From: Gracilibacillus salinarum
Lineage (GTDB): Bacteria; Bacillota; Bacilli; Bacillales; Amphibacillaceae
DNA length: 64,000 nt
NCBI RefSeq assembly: GCF_022919575.1
Contig: NZ_CP095071.1
Coordinates: 372,001-436,000, forward strand
Direction of reading: 5' to 3'
The translations under genes were made by a program, and so were the position numbers. Below, in pieces: positions 54,590 through 64,000 of the stretch (positions within the stretch are counted from its first letter, which is position 1; each line of letters starts with the position of its first letter). Under the pieces are notes generated by a model. It worked only from the letters and a program-made list of their open reading frames with translations, had not been told where the DNA came from and ran no database searches.

Positions 54590-57043
54590 TTGGCAGTGGA
54601 AGAGAAGTATTTAGATCTCCCGCTAGAAGATGTAATGGGAGATCGATTTGGGCGATATAGTAAATATATTATTCAGGATCGTGCGTTACCTGATGTACGT
54701 GATGGTTTAAAACCGGTACAACGTCGTATTCTGTTTGCGATGCATGAAGAGAAGAACACGCATGATAAAGCATACCGTAAATCGGCTAAAACAGTCGGTA
54801 CGGTAATTGGTAATTATCATCCGCATGGTGATTCATCGGTTTATGAGGCTATGGTCCGCTTAAGTCAAACTTGGAAAGTACGTAATGTACTAGTTGAAAT
54901 GCACGGAAATAACGGTAGTGTAGATGGTGATCCCCCTGCAGCAATGCGTTATACCGAAGCACGTTTGTCTGCGATTTCATCAGAATTAATTCGGGACATT
55001 GATAAAGAAACCGTCGACTACATTCCCAATTTTGATGACACAATCAACGAACCAGTGGTGCTACCAGCAAGAATTCCTAATTTACTAGTGAACGGTTCAA
55101 CAGGGATTTCTGCCGGTTATGCAACAGAAATTCCGCCACACAATTTAGGGGAAGTTATCGAGGCAATCATGAGACGCCTTGATAAACCGACCATAACGGT
55201 AGAAGAATTATTGGAAATAGTGAAAGGGCCAGATTTCCCTACTGGCGGAATTATTCAAGGGTATGAAGGATTGAAGAAAGCTTATCAGACTGGTAAAGGA
55301 AAAATTGTTGTTCGAGGAAAAGCAGACATTGAACCAATGAAAGGAAATCGCGAACAGATCGTGATAGATGAGATTCCTTACGAAGTAAACAAAGCATCAC
55401 TTGTTAAACGAATGGATGAATTGCGACTAGATCGTAAGGTTGAAGGCATTGCAGAAGTTCGAGATGAAACAGATCGTACTGGTCTCAGAATCGTGATTGA
55501 GTTAAAAAAGAATGCGGATAGCCAAGGTGTATTAAACTATTTATATAAAAACACGGATCTGCAAATCACCTATAATTTTAATATGGTAGCAATCAAGGAT
55601 AAGACGCCAAAATTATTAGGCTTGATTGAGATTATAGATGCGTATATTGCACACCAGCGAGAAGTTGTGACAAGACAAACACAATTTGACTTGAATAAAG
55701 CTGAGAAACGTGCTCATATCGTAGAAGGTTTAATCAAAGCCGTTTCTATTTTGGATGAATTAATTCAAACCATTCGTGCATCGAATGATAAACAGGATGC
55801 GAAGAAGCGGATCATGGAAGCGTATGGTTTTACGGAGCCACAGGCTGAAGCGATTGTGAACCTACAGCTTTACCGTCTGACGAATACTGACATTACTGCA
55901 TTAGAGAAAGAAGCAACTGAATTACAATCAGCTATTGCCGAATATCGTTCAATCCTTTCTGATGATAAGAAATTAATTTCAGTTATCAAGAAGGATTTGC
56001 GTCAAATGAAGAAACAATATGCAGAAGATCGCCGAACTAAAATTGAAGAAAAAATCGAAGAATTAAAATTCAATGTGGAAGTTACCGTTGCAAGTGAAGA
56101 TGTGATCACTTCCGTAACAGAACATGGATATGTTAAGCGCACCAGTATTAGATCCTACACTGCCTCTAGTGACGAAGACTTTTCGATGAAAGAAGACGAT
56201 TATTTAATTTCATTATTAGAATTAAATACAACAGATCATTTGCTGCTGTTTACGAATAAAGGACGCTATATTCCATTGCCAGTCCATCAGCTGCCGGATA
56301 TCCGCTGGAAAGAGCTAGGGCAGCATTTATCAAATATTGCTTCCATCGATAAAGAGGAGACAATTGTTAAAGTAATTCCAATCAGAGAGTTTTCAAAAGA
56401 CAAATACTTAACTTTCTTTACCCAAAATGGCATGGTCAAGAAAAGTACATTAGATCTCTATTTCTCACAACGATACTCACGGCCATTGATTGCCCTTAAC
56501 CTAAAAAAAGGTGATGAATTAATCAATGTCTACTTAACGGATGGAAATCGAGATGTGTTTATTGCAACGAATAAAGGCTATGGTCTGTGGTATCATGAAT
56601 CAGAAATATCTGTCATTGGTCAGCGTGCAGCTGGAGTGAAAGCAATCCAGCTGAAAGAGGACGAATATGTTGTCAATGCTGTCTTGCTAAATGAACTACA
56701 AGAGAAACGTAAGCTGTTTTTAACAACTCAACGCGGGGCATGCAAACGTATGTCACTCGATCGTTTTGAAAAATCTTCTAGAGCGAAAAAAGGGTTAGTA
56801 ATGCTTCGTGAACTGAAAACAAAGCCACATCGAGTTGTCGGTTTTGAACTGGTAGACAATGAAGATTATGTTCAATTGTTTACGGCTAAAGGTGAAACAC
56901 ACCAAGTCAAACCGATGGAATTACCGCTGAGCGATCGCTATAGCAATGGTTCCTATGTATTGGATAGTGATATCACAGGTGAGGTAACCATGGTGAAAAA
57001 TCAGCGAGAACTGAAAAAACCATTTGATAGCGAGAAAGAATAA
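54590..57043 (+). CDS. parC: DNA topoisomerase IV subunit A
   Basis: The 817-residue protein starts at TTG behind AGGAGG. It has the GyrA/ParC breakage domain: ALPDVRDGLKPVQRRILFAM, NYHPHGDSSVYEAMVRLSQ (quinolone pocket with wild-type-like Ser and Glu) and catalytic Tyr in PAAMRYTEARLS. A C-terminal beta-pinwheel follows (for example GYVKRTSIRSYTASSDE). It forms the heterotetramer with ParE. Co-transcribed under the SOS-linked promoter. Confidence 0.97.
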   Translation: MAVEEKYLDLPLEDVMGDRFGRYSKYIIQDRALPDVRDGLKPVQRRILFAMHEEKNTHDKAYRKSAKTVGTVIGNYHPHGDSSVYEAMVRLSQTWKVRNVLVEMHGNNGSVDGDPPAAMRYTEARLSAISSELIRDIDKETVDYIPNFDDTINEPVVLPARIPNLLVNGSTGISAGYATEIPPHNLGEVIEAIMRRLDKPTITVEELLEIVKGPDFPTGGIIQGYEGLKKAYQTGKGKIVVRGKADIEPMKGNREQIVIDEIPYEVNKASLVKRMDELRLDRKVEGIAEVRDETDRTGLRIVIELKKNADSQGVLNYLYKNTDLQITYNFNMVAIKDKTPKLLGLIEIIDAYIAHQREVVTRQTQFDLNKAEKRAHIVEGLIKAVSILDELIQTIRASNDKQDAKKRIMEAYGFTEPQAEAIVNLQLYRLTNTDITALEKEATELQSAIAEYRSILSDDKKLISVIKKDLRQMKKQYAEDRRTKIEEKIEELKFNVEVTVASEDVITSVTEHGYVKRTSIRSYTASSDEDFSMKEDDYLISLLELNTTDHLLLFTNKGRYIPLPVHQLPDIRWKELGQHLSNIASIDKEETIVKVIPIREFSKDKYLTFFTQNGMVKKSTLDLYFSQRYSRPLIALNLKKGDELINVYLTDGNRDVFIATNKGYGLWYHESEISVIGQRAAGVKAIQLKEDEYVVNAVLLNELQEKRKLFLTTQRGACKRMSLDRFEKSSRAKKGLVMLRELKTKPHRVVGFELVDNEDYVQLFTAKGETHQVKPMELPLSDRYSNGSYVLDSDITGEVTMVKNQRELKKPFDSEKE

Positions 57044-57048
57044 ACAAA

Positions 57049-57085
57049 AAATAGACACCCTGATTGATATCTTGGGTGTCTATTT
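57049..57085 (+). terminator. terminator after parC
   Basis: AAATAGACACCC pairs with GGGTGTCTATTT across a 13-base loop; T-run short. Confidence 0.7.
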
Positions 57086-57112
57086 ACTGTATAAGAAAAA
57101 ACAATTACAGTT

Positions 57113-57319
57113 CTGCTGCCTTGCACCGAGGAAGCCTACTTCGAAGCATTACCAGTAGACACAGGTGCAGACGTTGTGGATCTTCAGCGCCTGCCTGTCC
57201 CGCGGGAGTCTATGTGGTTGGCCTACACTAGGATGGGAGCTCTACAACTATTGGAATTGCTAGCATATTATGAGCACCATAAATATCAGCTTTTAATTAC
57301 ATAATCCATATTATAGGAA
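57113..57319. mobile_element. interspersed repeat, copy C (single-arm form)
   Basis: It begins at CTGCTGCCTTGCACCGAGG and continues through GTGGATCTTCAGCGCCTGCC, CCGCGGGAGTCTATGTGGTT and AGCATATTATGAGCACCATA, ending in the terminal sequence CATAATCCATATTATAGGAA (57300-57319). It corresponds to one half of the two-arm copies at 45.7 and 61.2 kb. It lies between parC and dynA. Confidence 0.7.
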
Positions 57320-57442
57320 CCACTTAATATTCAATCTACATAAAGGATGCTGGATTTTCATTGGATTTTAAGAAAAGCATTAGCGTTATATGGAAAAAAT
57401 CAGTATAATGAAAAAAGAATGAAATTTCAAGGAGTTTAGAAT

Positions 57443-60400
57443 ATGTTGACAACTAGTAAGCCACTTGCAGATAAACAAAAACTAGCTGATCTTTATCATT
57501 TTTACAAAGTGAATGGAAAAAAGGTCTACCAGGAGCAAATACTTGATTATTTCTCGAAATGGGATCAGCAAATGGTGCATATTTGTTTCAGCGGACATTT
57601 TTCAGCAGGAAAATCCACCTTAATCAATCATTTAATGAGTGAAAGCTTGCTGCCCCAAAGTCCGATTCCAACAAGTGCGAATATTGTGGAAATCAAACAT
57701 GGTGAAGAGGCGGTCATTGTCCATTTCAAAGAACAGGCACCAATCGAAATGAAAGCACTACCGCCAATGGATGTATTACACCAGCTTTGTACGAATGGTG
57801 ATGAGGTTAAAAAAATTGAAATATATAAAACGATGAAGGATTTGCCTGCTGGAATTACCTTAATGGACACACCTGGGATAGATGCAGCTAATGACGCAGA
57901 TCGTTTGATGACAGAGTCTGCGCTTCATCAGGTAGATACCGTTTTTTATGTGATGGATTATAACCACGTGCAATCAGAAGTGAATGCATCTTTCCTAAAA
58001 CAACTGGATGATATGCATAAACCGTATTTCGTGATCATCAATCAAATGGATAAACATGATGAATCAGAAATAAGCTTTACAGACTTTCAACAAAGTTTAT
58101 CAAAGGTGTTTAGTCATTGGGACATCGAACCAACAGCAGTATATTATACTTCCATGCAGGATCGTGTCGATTCTATTAATCAATTTGATCAGGTAAAAGC
58201 TGCGTTGCAGCAGCTGATGACGAAAAATCATCATGAATTGTTAGAGGAGACTTTGTCTCACGGAATTAGTCATACCGTTCAAACCAGTGTTGATAATGAG
58301 CAACAAGTACTTGATACAGAACTGCAACAGCTGGATGAGCAGATGGATGAACTGGAATTGCCAGAGAAATCGTATCAACAATTGGAAGAACGTTACAAGG
58401 AACTAAAAAATGAAAATGGTCGTTTGGAGAACGATTTCTTGCATGAGTTGGAACAAACGACGAAAAACGCACAATTAATCCCATACGAAATTCGTGAGAA
58501 GGCGGAGGCGCTGCTAGCTGCACACGACCCAAAATTCAAAGTCGGCCTTTTTAAAAATCGTAAAAAAATTGAAGCAGAAAGAAGAGAGCGATTAACCCTT
58601 TTTTATCAGGTGTTGCAAGAGAAAACCGAAGTCGGCTTAGAGTGGAAATTACGAGACAAACTATCGGAATTCTTAAAGCCTTATGTATCTGTTACTTTTT
58701 CAGAAGCTATTTTTCAAGAGCAATTTCAGCCGGAATCTTTGCTGAAGCTGATCAATGAAGGTGCAACAGTAAATAATGATTACTTGCTTGTATACTGTGA
58801 TCAGGTGTCGGCGTCGATCAAGAAAATGTACCGACAACATTATAAGCAGAAATGGCAACAATTATCTGCAGACATTTTTGAACCGATTAATGAAGAGCTT
58901 ACAGAATTAGAGACAAACATGCAACAGGTTGATTCCTATCAAAAATTACAGCAAGAACGTGATTACTTAGAACAGCAATTCCAACAATATAAGACAAAAC
59001 TAGAGTCATTGTTAACGAATGAAAGTAAAGAGGATCTTGCAAATTGTAAAAAAATCGAGGAGGCACTTCAAGAAAGTCAATCCTATCGAGTCCAGGAATT
59101 AGCTGATGCAACAACGAAAAATGCAAAAACGGATTCAAACGAAGAAACTGAAGTAAACGAAGAGTCCATAACGCTTCTCTCGCACAATGATACTGTTAAA
59201 GATGTCAACGAAGCAGCTTCACTTTTAGCTACAGTGGATGGCTTGGACTCATTACGTAATGACTTATTAAGAAAAAAGGATCGTCTCGAAAATCGTTTAT
59301 TTACCATTGCGTTATTCGGAGCATTCAGCGCTGGTAAATCATCGTTTGCCAATGCACTGATAGGAGAGAAAGTCTTACCAGTTTCTCCTAATCCGACCAC
59401 TGCTGCAATCAACAAAATTAGTCCGACGAGAGAGCAGTATAAGCATAAAGAAGTACTGGTAGTAATGAAGCAGGAGGATGAATTACTTCAGGATGTCAAG
59501 GCAATAACAGACCAGGATTTTCGAACATTGCGAGAAGCTTATAAATGGATTAACAAAACGAAGCTTGCTGCATTAGATATTGCTGATCAACACCAGTCAT
59601 TCCTGCAAGCTATTCATCAAGGATACCCTGACATGGAAGGTCATATCGGTTCAGCTTATACGATCGGCTATGATGATTTTCAACGATATGTAAGAGAGGA
59701 ATCAATTGCTTGTTTTGTTAAAGAGATGGAGCTTTTTTATGATTGTGCGCTAACTAGACAGAATATCTCGTTGGTTGATACACCAGGTGCTGATTCTGTT
59801 AATGCACGTCATACAGATTTAGCTTTTTCTTACATTAAAAATGCAGATGCCATTTTGTTTGTTACGTATTATAACCACCCATTCTCAAAGCCTGATCAAC
59901 AATTCCTCGAGCGATTAGGAAGTGTCAAGGATGCATTTGAATTAGATAAAATGTTCTTCATCATTAATGCGATTGATCTTGCTAAAGATGAGACGGAACA
60001 ACAGCTGGTAATGAATTACGTCCGAAAGCAATTACAACAATTTCAGTTAAAGAACCCAAGAATGTTTGCTGTATCTAGTAAGTCGGCAATCGAACACAAG
60101 GACGAAATAACTGGATTTCCGCAATTCGAGCAACGCTTTTATCGCTTTGTCAAAGAAGATTTAGCACAAATGAACATGCGTTCCATCTATACAGATATGC
60201 AACGAGCTCATGGTCTGGTTTCGAATTGGCTAACCTTTATTAATGGTGACCAGAAGGAAAAAGAACGTTTCATTGCGCAGCATACTCAACATCAGACTGA
60301 TATTAACACGATTATCACAAATCGTAATAGCGAAGCCTATTACGAACAGATTGACCAGAAGCTGCAGAAACAAATCTTTTATGTAATTCAACGACTATCG

Positions 60401-61039
60401 ATCCAATTTACGGATGTATTTAAGAATCATATTCATCCCGGAGTTATTCAATCCAATGGACGAAAAGGAAAAAAAGAACTGGAAAAGGGCCTGGATTACT
60501 TAATGAAAGAATTAAATCAGAGGTTTTTACATGAATTCCAAGCGATTGTAATTCGACTGGAACAAGTTTTTCAGCAATCCTTACAACAATTACATGTAGA
60601 TGTACAAAAAGAAGCAAAACAAGTAGATCCAGTGTTTTCCTTCTCGCAACTTGAAAACGTGGATCTAGTACAGCCAAAAATAGAGGAAAAGGGGATTCAG
60701 CTAGACCAGCGTTCCATTGAACAATGGGCAAATCAATATAAAGATTCGAAAACATTCTTTGCGCAAGGTGGCAGGGATCAATTACAGGAACAAATAACTC
60801 CTGTTCTGATGGAACAATGGAAAGTAGCAGCAGAAGAGAAAAAGGATCAATTAAGCAGGTTTTATTATGATCAATGGCTGCAGTTTGACCAAGACCTTTG
60901 GGCTGAATATATTACTGAGATGAATGCATATTATCAGCAAATTATTGATGGTCAAGCGCAATCTGAACAAAATAAAGAAGAATTGCTGGTGGTTGAACAA
61001 CAGATTTCAAGTATTCTTCAATCTAAGTATATAATGTAA
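57443..61039 (+). CDS. dynA: tandem dynamin-like GTPase (DynA family)
   Basis: The 1198-residue protein holds two dynamin modules. The first has G1 GHFSAGKSTLINHL (~50), G3 LMDTPGIDAAND and G4 INQMDKHD. The second has G1 GAFSAGKSSFANALIG (~630), G3 LVDTPGADSV and G4 NAIDLAKD. Long coiled coils follow each. Length and fusion match B. subtilis DynA (YpbR), which tethers and fuses membranes and helps withstand membrane damage and phage. ATG start has AAGGAG upstream. No membrane span is obvious; a paddle would be amphipathic. Confidence 0.92.
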   Translation: MLTTSKPLADKQKLADLYHFYKVNGKKVYQEQILDYFSKWDQQMVHICFSGHFSAGKSTLINHLMSESLLPQSPIPTSANIVEIKHGEEAVIVHFKEQAPIEMKALPPMDVLHQLCTNGDEVKKIEIYKTMKDLPAGITLMDTPGIDAANDADRLMTESALHQVDTVFYVMDYNHVQSEVNASFLKQLDDMHKPYFVIINQMDKHDESEISFTDFQQSLSKVFSHWDIEPTAVYYTSMQDRVDSINQFDQVKAALQQLMTKNHHELLEETLSHGISHTVQTSVDNEQQVLDTELQQLDEQMDELELPEKSYQQLEERYKELKNENGRLENDFLHELEQTTKNAQLIPYEIREKAEALLAAHDPKFKVGLFKNRKKIEAERRERLTLFYQVLQEKTEVGLEWKLRDKLSEFLKPYVSVTFSEAIFQEQFQPESLLKLINEGATVNNDYLLVYCDQVSASIKKMYRQHYKQKWQQLSADIFEPINEELTELETNMQQVDSYQKLQQERDYLEQQFQQYKTKLESLLTNESKEDLANCKKIEEALQESQSYRVQELADATTKNAKTDSNEETEVNEESITLLSHNDTVKDVNEAASLLATVDGLDSLRNDLLRKKDRLENRLFTIALFGAFSAGKSSFANALIGEKVLPVSPNPTTAAINKISPTREQYKHKEVLVVMKQEDELLQDVKAITDQDFRTLREAYKWINKTKLAALDIADQHQSFLQAIHQGYPDMEGHIGSAYTIGYDDFQRYVREESIACFVKEMELFYDCALTRQNISLVDTPGADSVNARHTDLAFSYIKNADAILFVTYYNHPFSKPDQQFLERLGSVKDAFELDKMFFIINAIDLAKDETEQQLVMNYVRKQLQQFQLKNPRMFAVSSKSAIEHKDEITGFPQFEQRFYRFVKEDLAQMNMRSIYTDMQRAHGLVSNWLTFINGDQKEKERFIAQHTQHQTDINTIITNRNSEAYYEQIDQKLQKQIFYVIQRLSIQFTDVFKNHIHPGVIQSNGRKGKKELEKGLDYLMKELNQRFLHEFQAIVIRLEQVFQQSLQQLHVDVQKEAKQVDPVFSFSQLENVDLVQPKIEEKGIQLDQRSIEQWANQYKDSKTFFAQGGRDQLQEQITPVLMEQWKVAAEEKKDQLSRFYYDQWLQFDQDLWAEYITEMNAYYQQIIDGQAQSEQNKEELLVVEQQISSILQSKYIM

Positions 61040-61061
61040 GTGCATTTTGTTCTAGGCAGAA

Positions 61062-61225
61062 CGCATATAAGTACAGTCACAGAAGCCATCATGCGGATCA
61101 TGAATGTGGATTATTATAATATGGATTATGTAGACGGAACACTGTAATTAAAAGTAGTTTATATTGATACTCTTTATGTCAATTAGGAGTGGGCGGGTTA
61201 TGCTCGATTTTTCTAATCAGTCAAG
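61062..61225. mobile_element. interspersed repeat, copy D1 (end-only remnant)
   Basis: The family leader (CATATAAGTACAGTCACAGA) and left end (TTATAATATGGATTATGTAG) are present. The body is missing, and the sequence passes to GTCAATTAGGAGTGGGCGGG, a block also found after the right end of the next copy (61888 on). It looks like a collapse of a full element to its two ends. Confidence 0.55.
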
Positions 61226-61925
61226 AAAGTATAAAAGTGCAGTTACAGCAGTAATCATATGGAAAATGAAGCTGACTTCCTATAATATGGGTTATGTTAA
61301 CTAGCCATCGCTAGCCAAGCATCCATATTGGATATTTAATGTGCTAGAATACCGCTTCGACCAACCACTCCGCGTCCTGCGGGGCACGGCTGAAGCTAGG
61401 CTACTACTTGCGTTACTTCATTGCTGCCTTGCACCGAGGAAGCCTACTTCGAAGCATTACTAGTAGACACAGGTGCAGACGTTGTGGATCTTCAGCACCT
61501 GCCTGTCCCGCGGGAGTCTACGTGGTTGGCCTACGCTAGGATGTTTGCTCTACAACTTTTGGAATTGCTAGCATATTGATTGCACCATAAATAACAGCTT
61601 TTGAATAACATAATGCCTAGAACCACTGCTTTTAGCTGTACCGTAAGTTGTAGCACTTCCCATAAGCGTAGGAAATAGGCGGAGACTCCCGTGGGATCAG
61701 CGCGAGCTGAAGATCCACTTAGGAAAGAAAAGAATTTTCTTTCCTAAGTTAGCTGAAGCCGTGCCCCACAGGACGCGAGCCTATTTCCGGAGCTTTGCTA
61801 AGCAGATAATGTATATCAAAATGAGTATTTTGGTATACAGCCCTAGTTGACATAATCCATATTATAGGAAGTGGTTTATTGATTAAGTCAATTAGGATCG
61901 GGTGGTTTATGCCCGGTTTTTCTTA
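61219..61925. mobile_element. interspersed repeat, copy D2 (full, two-arm form)
   Basis: Terminal inverted repeats of 29 bases at 61276-61304 and 61843-61871 match at 27 positions. Inside are a first half (about 61350-61550, with GCGTCCTGCGGGGCACGGCT and CCTGTCCCGCGGGAGTCTAC) and an inverted second half (about 61665-61800, with GGCGGAGACTCCCGTGGGAT). The second half is tipped by AGGAAAGAAAAGAATTTTCT and its complement. A terminator-like CGGG...CCCGG-TTTTTCT follows. Its central insert shares sequence with copy C but differs from copy B. Confidence 0.78.
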
Positions 61926-61950
61926 AATGAAAGAAGAAATAGTGGAAAAA

Positions 61951-61990
61951 ACGGCATTCGCGTTGTTTTTTAGCGAGTGCCGTAGTTTTT
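61951..61990. terminator. terminator-like hairpin
   Basis: ACGGCATTCGC pairs with GCGAGTGCCGT across an 11-base loop, followed by AGTTTTT. No adjacent plus-strand gene ends here, so it may belong to read-through from dynA or to hisJ on the other strand. Confidence 0.6.
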
Positions 61991-62089
61991 ATGCCTTAGA
62001 CGTGTAAATTTAGTTGAAGTACATATTCTCACCACTAGTTTACATAATATTTATTATGTAAACTAGTCACTTTGGATAATGCTAGGTTC

Positions 62090-62902
62090 TTAATTGTTTG
62101 TCAGCAGTGAGAGCTTGTTAAATCCTCTAGCGATCGTTTTAGCTGTATGGCTATCTGATCCTGGTTTAAGAGGAATACCTTTTTGTGAAGCGAGATCAAC
62201 GATAGCTTGAGGGGGATACAGTTCCAAACATTCCTCTTTGTACAAGCCGGCAGTGTTCACATCAAGCTCTAATTTATTTTTTTTCATTATGTCTAACAAT
62301 CGTTCAATCGTGAATTGGTACCCTTGATCGACTGCATATTTACGCTGATATTTGTGAATTAAAGTTAAATGCCCGATTCGATTGGGTTTGTAAGGGCCCA
62401 GATCAGCAACTATCGCTTTTTCCAAAGTCTGATAATACCTGTCATATACTGCTTCAACACTGCCAAATAATTGAATGATCCGAGCGAATTCTTCAACACT
62501 AAAGTCTACACATACATAATCGTCCATATTTGTTTTTAGCATATGAACGGAAAGGATCGAGTCATCGATCACAGATCCATAATCATTCAAAAAGCTGGTT
62601 ATTGCTGATTCATAACCTTCGATATAATCTAACTCAAAGCCTAAATTTATCTTTAGCTGAGATTGATAATCTTTTTTTACTTTTTCGATAGTTTGTATAT
62701 ATTGGTCGAGATCAGCCCACTTCATGGCACTGTCCTTATCTGGTGTAGGATCAGAGAAAGATTTTGGAAGAGGTGCATGCTCAGTAAAACTCAATTCCGT
62801 TAAGCCTTTAGTAATGGCTTGTTCAATATAAGCTTCGATTTTGTCGTTAGAACCGTGCGGACAAAATGCGGTATGTACATGGTAATCACCATTTATATTC
62901 AT
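62090..62902 (-). CDS. hisJ: histidinol-phosphatase, PHP family
   Basis: The 270-residue protein starts at ATG behind AGGAGGTATA. PHP metal motifs: DYHVHTAFCPHGSNDKIEAY, LSFTEHAPLPK, a middle motif ILSVHMLKTNMDD, and C-terminal KPGSDSHTAKTIARGFN. It removes phosphate from histidinol phosphate in histidine synthesis. It is divergent from hisZ, consistent with a shared histidine-control region. Confidence 0.95.
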   Translation of the reverse strand: MNINGDYHVHTAFCPHGSNDKIEAYIEQAITKGLTELSFTEHAPLPKSFSDPTPDKDSAMKWADLDQYIQTIEKVKKDYQSQLKINLGFELDYIEGYESAITSFLNDYGSVIDDSILSVHMLKTNMDDYVCVDFSVEEFARIIQLFGSVEAVYDRYYQTLEKAIVADLGPYKPNRIGHLTLIHKYQRKYAVDQGYQFTIERLLDIMKKNKLELDVNTAGLYKEECLELYPPQAIVDLASQKGIPLKPGSDSHTAKTIARGFNKLSLLTNN

Positions 62903-63069
62903 TATATACCTCCTTTTGTTTCAAATGTTCTTTCTATTGTATACGGTTTAATCAAAAATGAAAAGCATTTATTGACAAAACAACAAAGCTTATGGTAATG
63001 TATAATCAACCAAACACTTTACTGCGGTAGAGTGGTAAAACGATAAAGCGTAATAGGATGTGAACTTAC
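62903..63069. promoter_or_regulatory. divergent hisJ/hisZ promoter region
   Basis: TTGACA near 62973 and TATAAT near 63001 lie 20-odd bases apart, so each may pair with a weaker partner for hisZ transcription. CTTTAC-TGCG-GTAGAG near 63021-63036 is a short hairpin in the leader. No T-box is visible. Confidence 0.4.
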
Positions 63070-64000
63070 ATGTTTTTACCAGCAGGTAGCCAGGACGAAA
63101 CAGGAAATCAAATATCAAATCGGTTACGCGCTTCAGAGATCTTTCGGCTTGTAACCAAAAAACGCAATTTCAAATCAATTTCTACACCGGTTGTAGAATA
63201 TGCAGATACCTTCACTAACGAGGTTGCAGGTATGGACCTTCATTCCATGCTGAAATGGTTTAATGGGGAAGGTGAGATCGAAGTATTGAGACCGGACTGG
63301 ACTGCAGCTGTTGCACGGGCGATTGCTGGCCAACATCCATCGGAACAAAAATGGTCGTATCAAGGCAGTGTTTTTCGGTTTGATACAGAAGAAACAGAAA
63401 GTCGTCAAGCTGGTATAGAGATTGTGCATGCTGATCGTTTCTTCGGGGAAGCAGAAAGTCTTCTGACAGCTGTCGCTTATTTAAAAAATTTAGCCATCGA
63501 TTCGTATGTGATTGAGCTTGGCCATACTGGCATTTTTGAAACATTAATAGCAGGTTATTCTTTTTCAGATAAAGAGATTGAAAAGTTGTTACAAGCGATG
63601 CATGATAAACGGGCTGATGTAGTCGAAGAGATTGTGACACAGGCAGGTCATCAACAGCTAGCAGATGCATTGCTTGCTTTAATAGACGCTTACGGTTCCA
63701 AAGAAGTTATTAATGACTATCGCAAACGTTGGGCAGGTCATGATGAACTAACCGCGATATTGGCACATATAGAAAGATTAATAGATTTATTGGAAGCTTC
63801 CGGTGTTACAGAAGTCATAGTAGACCTTGGTCGTGTTAAGAATTTGCCATATTATGATGGCATTATGTTTCGTGGTTTTCTGACTAACGATGGATCAACT
63901 TGTTTTTCAGGTGGCAGATACGATCGTCTGTATGAACAATTTGAACAAAAAACATCTGCAGTAGGCCTTGCTTTTTATGTGGATGTGTTAGCGAAGCATA
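63070..64000 (+). CDS. hisZ: ATP phosphoribosyltransferase regulatory subunit (3' end outside window)
   Basis: ATG 63070 opens a frame to the window edge (310 codons), beginning FLPAGSQDETGNQISNRLRA. It is a histidyl-tRNA synthetase catalytic-core paralog: TPVVEYADTF, then EIEVLRPDWTAAVARAIAGQ (motif 2-like) and SCFSGGRYDRLYEQF-type motif 3. It lacks the tRNA-binding domain within view. HisZ activates short-form HisG. It presumably heads the his operon; the ribosome site AGGATGTGA is modest. Confidence 0.93.
   Translation, partial: MFLPAGSQDETGNQISNRLRASEIFRLVTKKRNFKSISTPVVEYADTFTNEVAGMDLHSMLKWFNGEGEIEVLRPDWTAAVARAIAGQHPSEQKWSYQGSVFRFDTEETESRQAGIEIVHADRFFGEAESLLTAVAYLKNLAIDSYVIELGHTGIFETLIAGYSFSDKEIEKLLQAMHDKRADVVEEIVTQAGHQQLADALLALIDAYGSKEVINDYRKRWAGHDELTAILAHIERLIDLLEASGVTEVIVDLGRVKNLPYYDGIMFRGFLTNDGSTCFSGGRYDRLYEQFEQKTSAVGLAFYVDVLAKH

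Overview
The window looks like a chromosome segment of a low-GC Gram-positive Bacillaceae, probably a halotolerant lineage such as Gracilibacillus, Oceanobacillus or Virgibacillus. This rests on strong AGGAGG-type ribosome binding sites, frequent TTG/GTG starts, B. subtilis-like gene order (lexA, yneB, ynzC, tkt, yneF, ccdA; then citB, yneN, yneP, yneQ, plsY, yneT, parE, parC) and LexA boxes of the Bacillus type. The genus is an inference.

Bases 1 to about 32.4 kb are the right-hand part of an HK97-type siphovirus prophage; the left end with integrase and repressor is outside the window. In order it holds a recombination/replication block (WalJ-like hydrolase, replication initiator, DnaB helicase, MazG-like enzyme, RuvC-like resolvase), a late-gene regulator, an iteron-like patch, a packaging block (HNH, probable cos, TerS, TerL), head genes (portal, ClpP-like protease with a broken frame, capsid, connectors), tail genes (tail tube, frameshifted gpG/gpGT chaperones, tape measure, Dit, Tal/fibre), lysis genes (holin, M23 endolysin) and a cluster of accessory genes up to a probable attR. 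Several accessory genes have their own promoter-like element and terminator. Two of them carry an HEPN-like R-X4-H motif.

The most striking prophage feature is that three virion proteins (major capsid protein, head-tail connector, tail tube) end in threonine/serine-rich tails built from mixed codons. A glycosyltransferase gene lies directly after the tail-tube gene. I infer a phage-encoded virion O-glycosylation module.

From 32.8 to 63 kb the genes are host genes: an endonuclease I-like nuclease, intracellular subtilisin, the lexA SOS locus, transketolase, CcdA, an orphan MrpB, a sensor kinase, aconitase, the yneN-yneT block with an inserted tandem AAA+ gene, FolE2, topoisomerase IV, a tandem dynamin, HisJ and the start of HisZ. 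In the yneA position the SOS promoter drives a 31-residue single-membrane-span peptide instead of the expected LysM-containing division inhibitor. LexA boxes also precede parE and one prophage gene, so prophage and host share SOS control here.

Four intergenic regions (32.5, 45.7, 57.1 and 61.1-61.9 kb) carry copies of one structured repeat family with near-perfect terminal inverted repeats and GC-rich internal inverted arms, resembling a non-autonomous mobile element.
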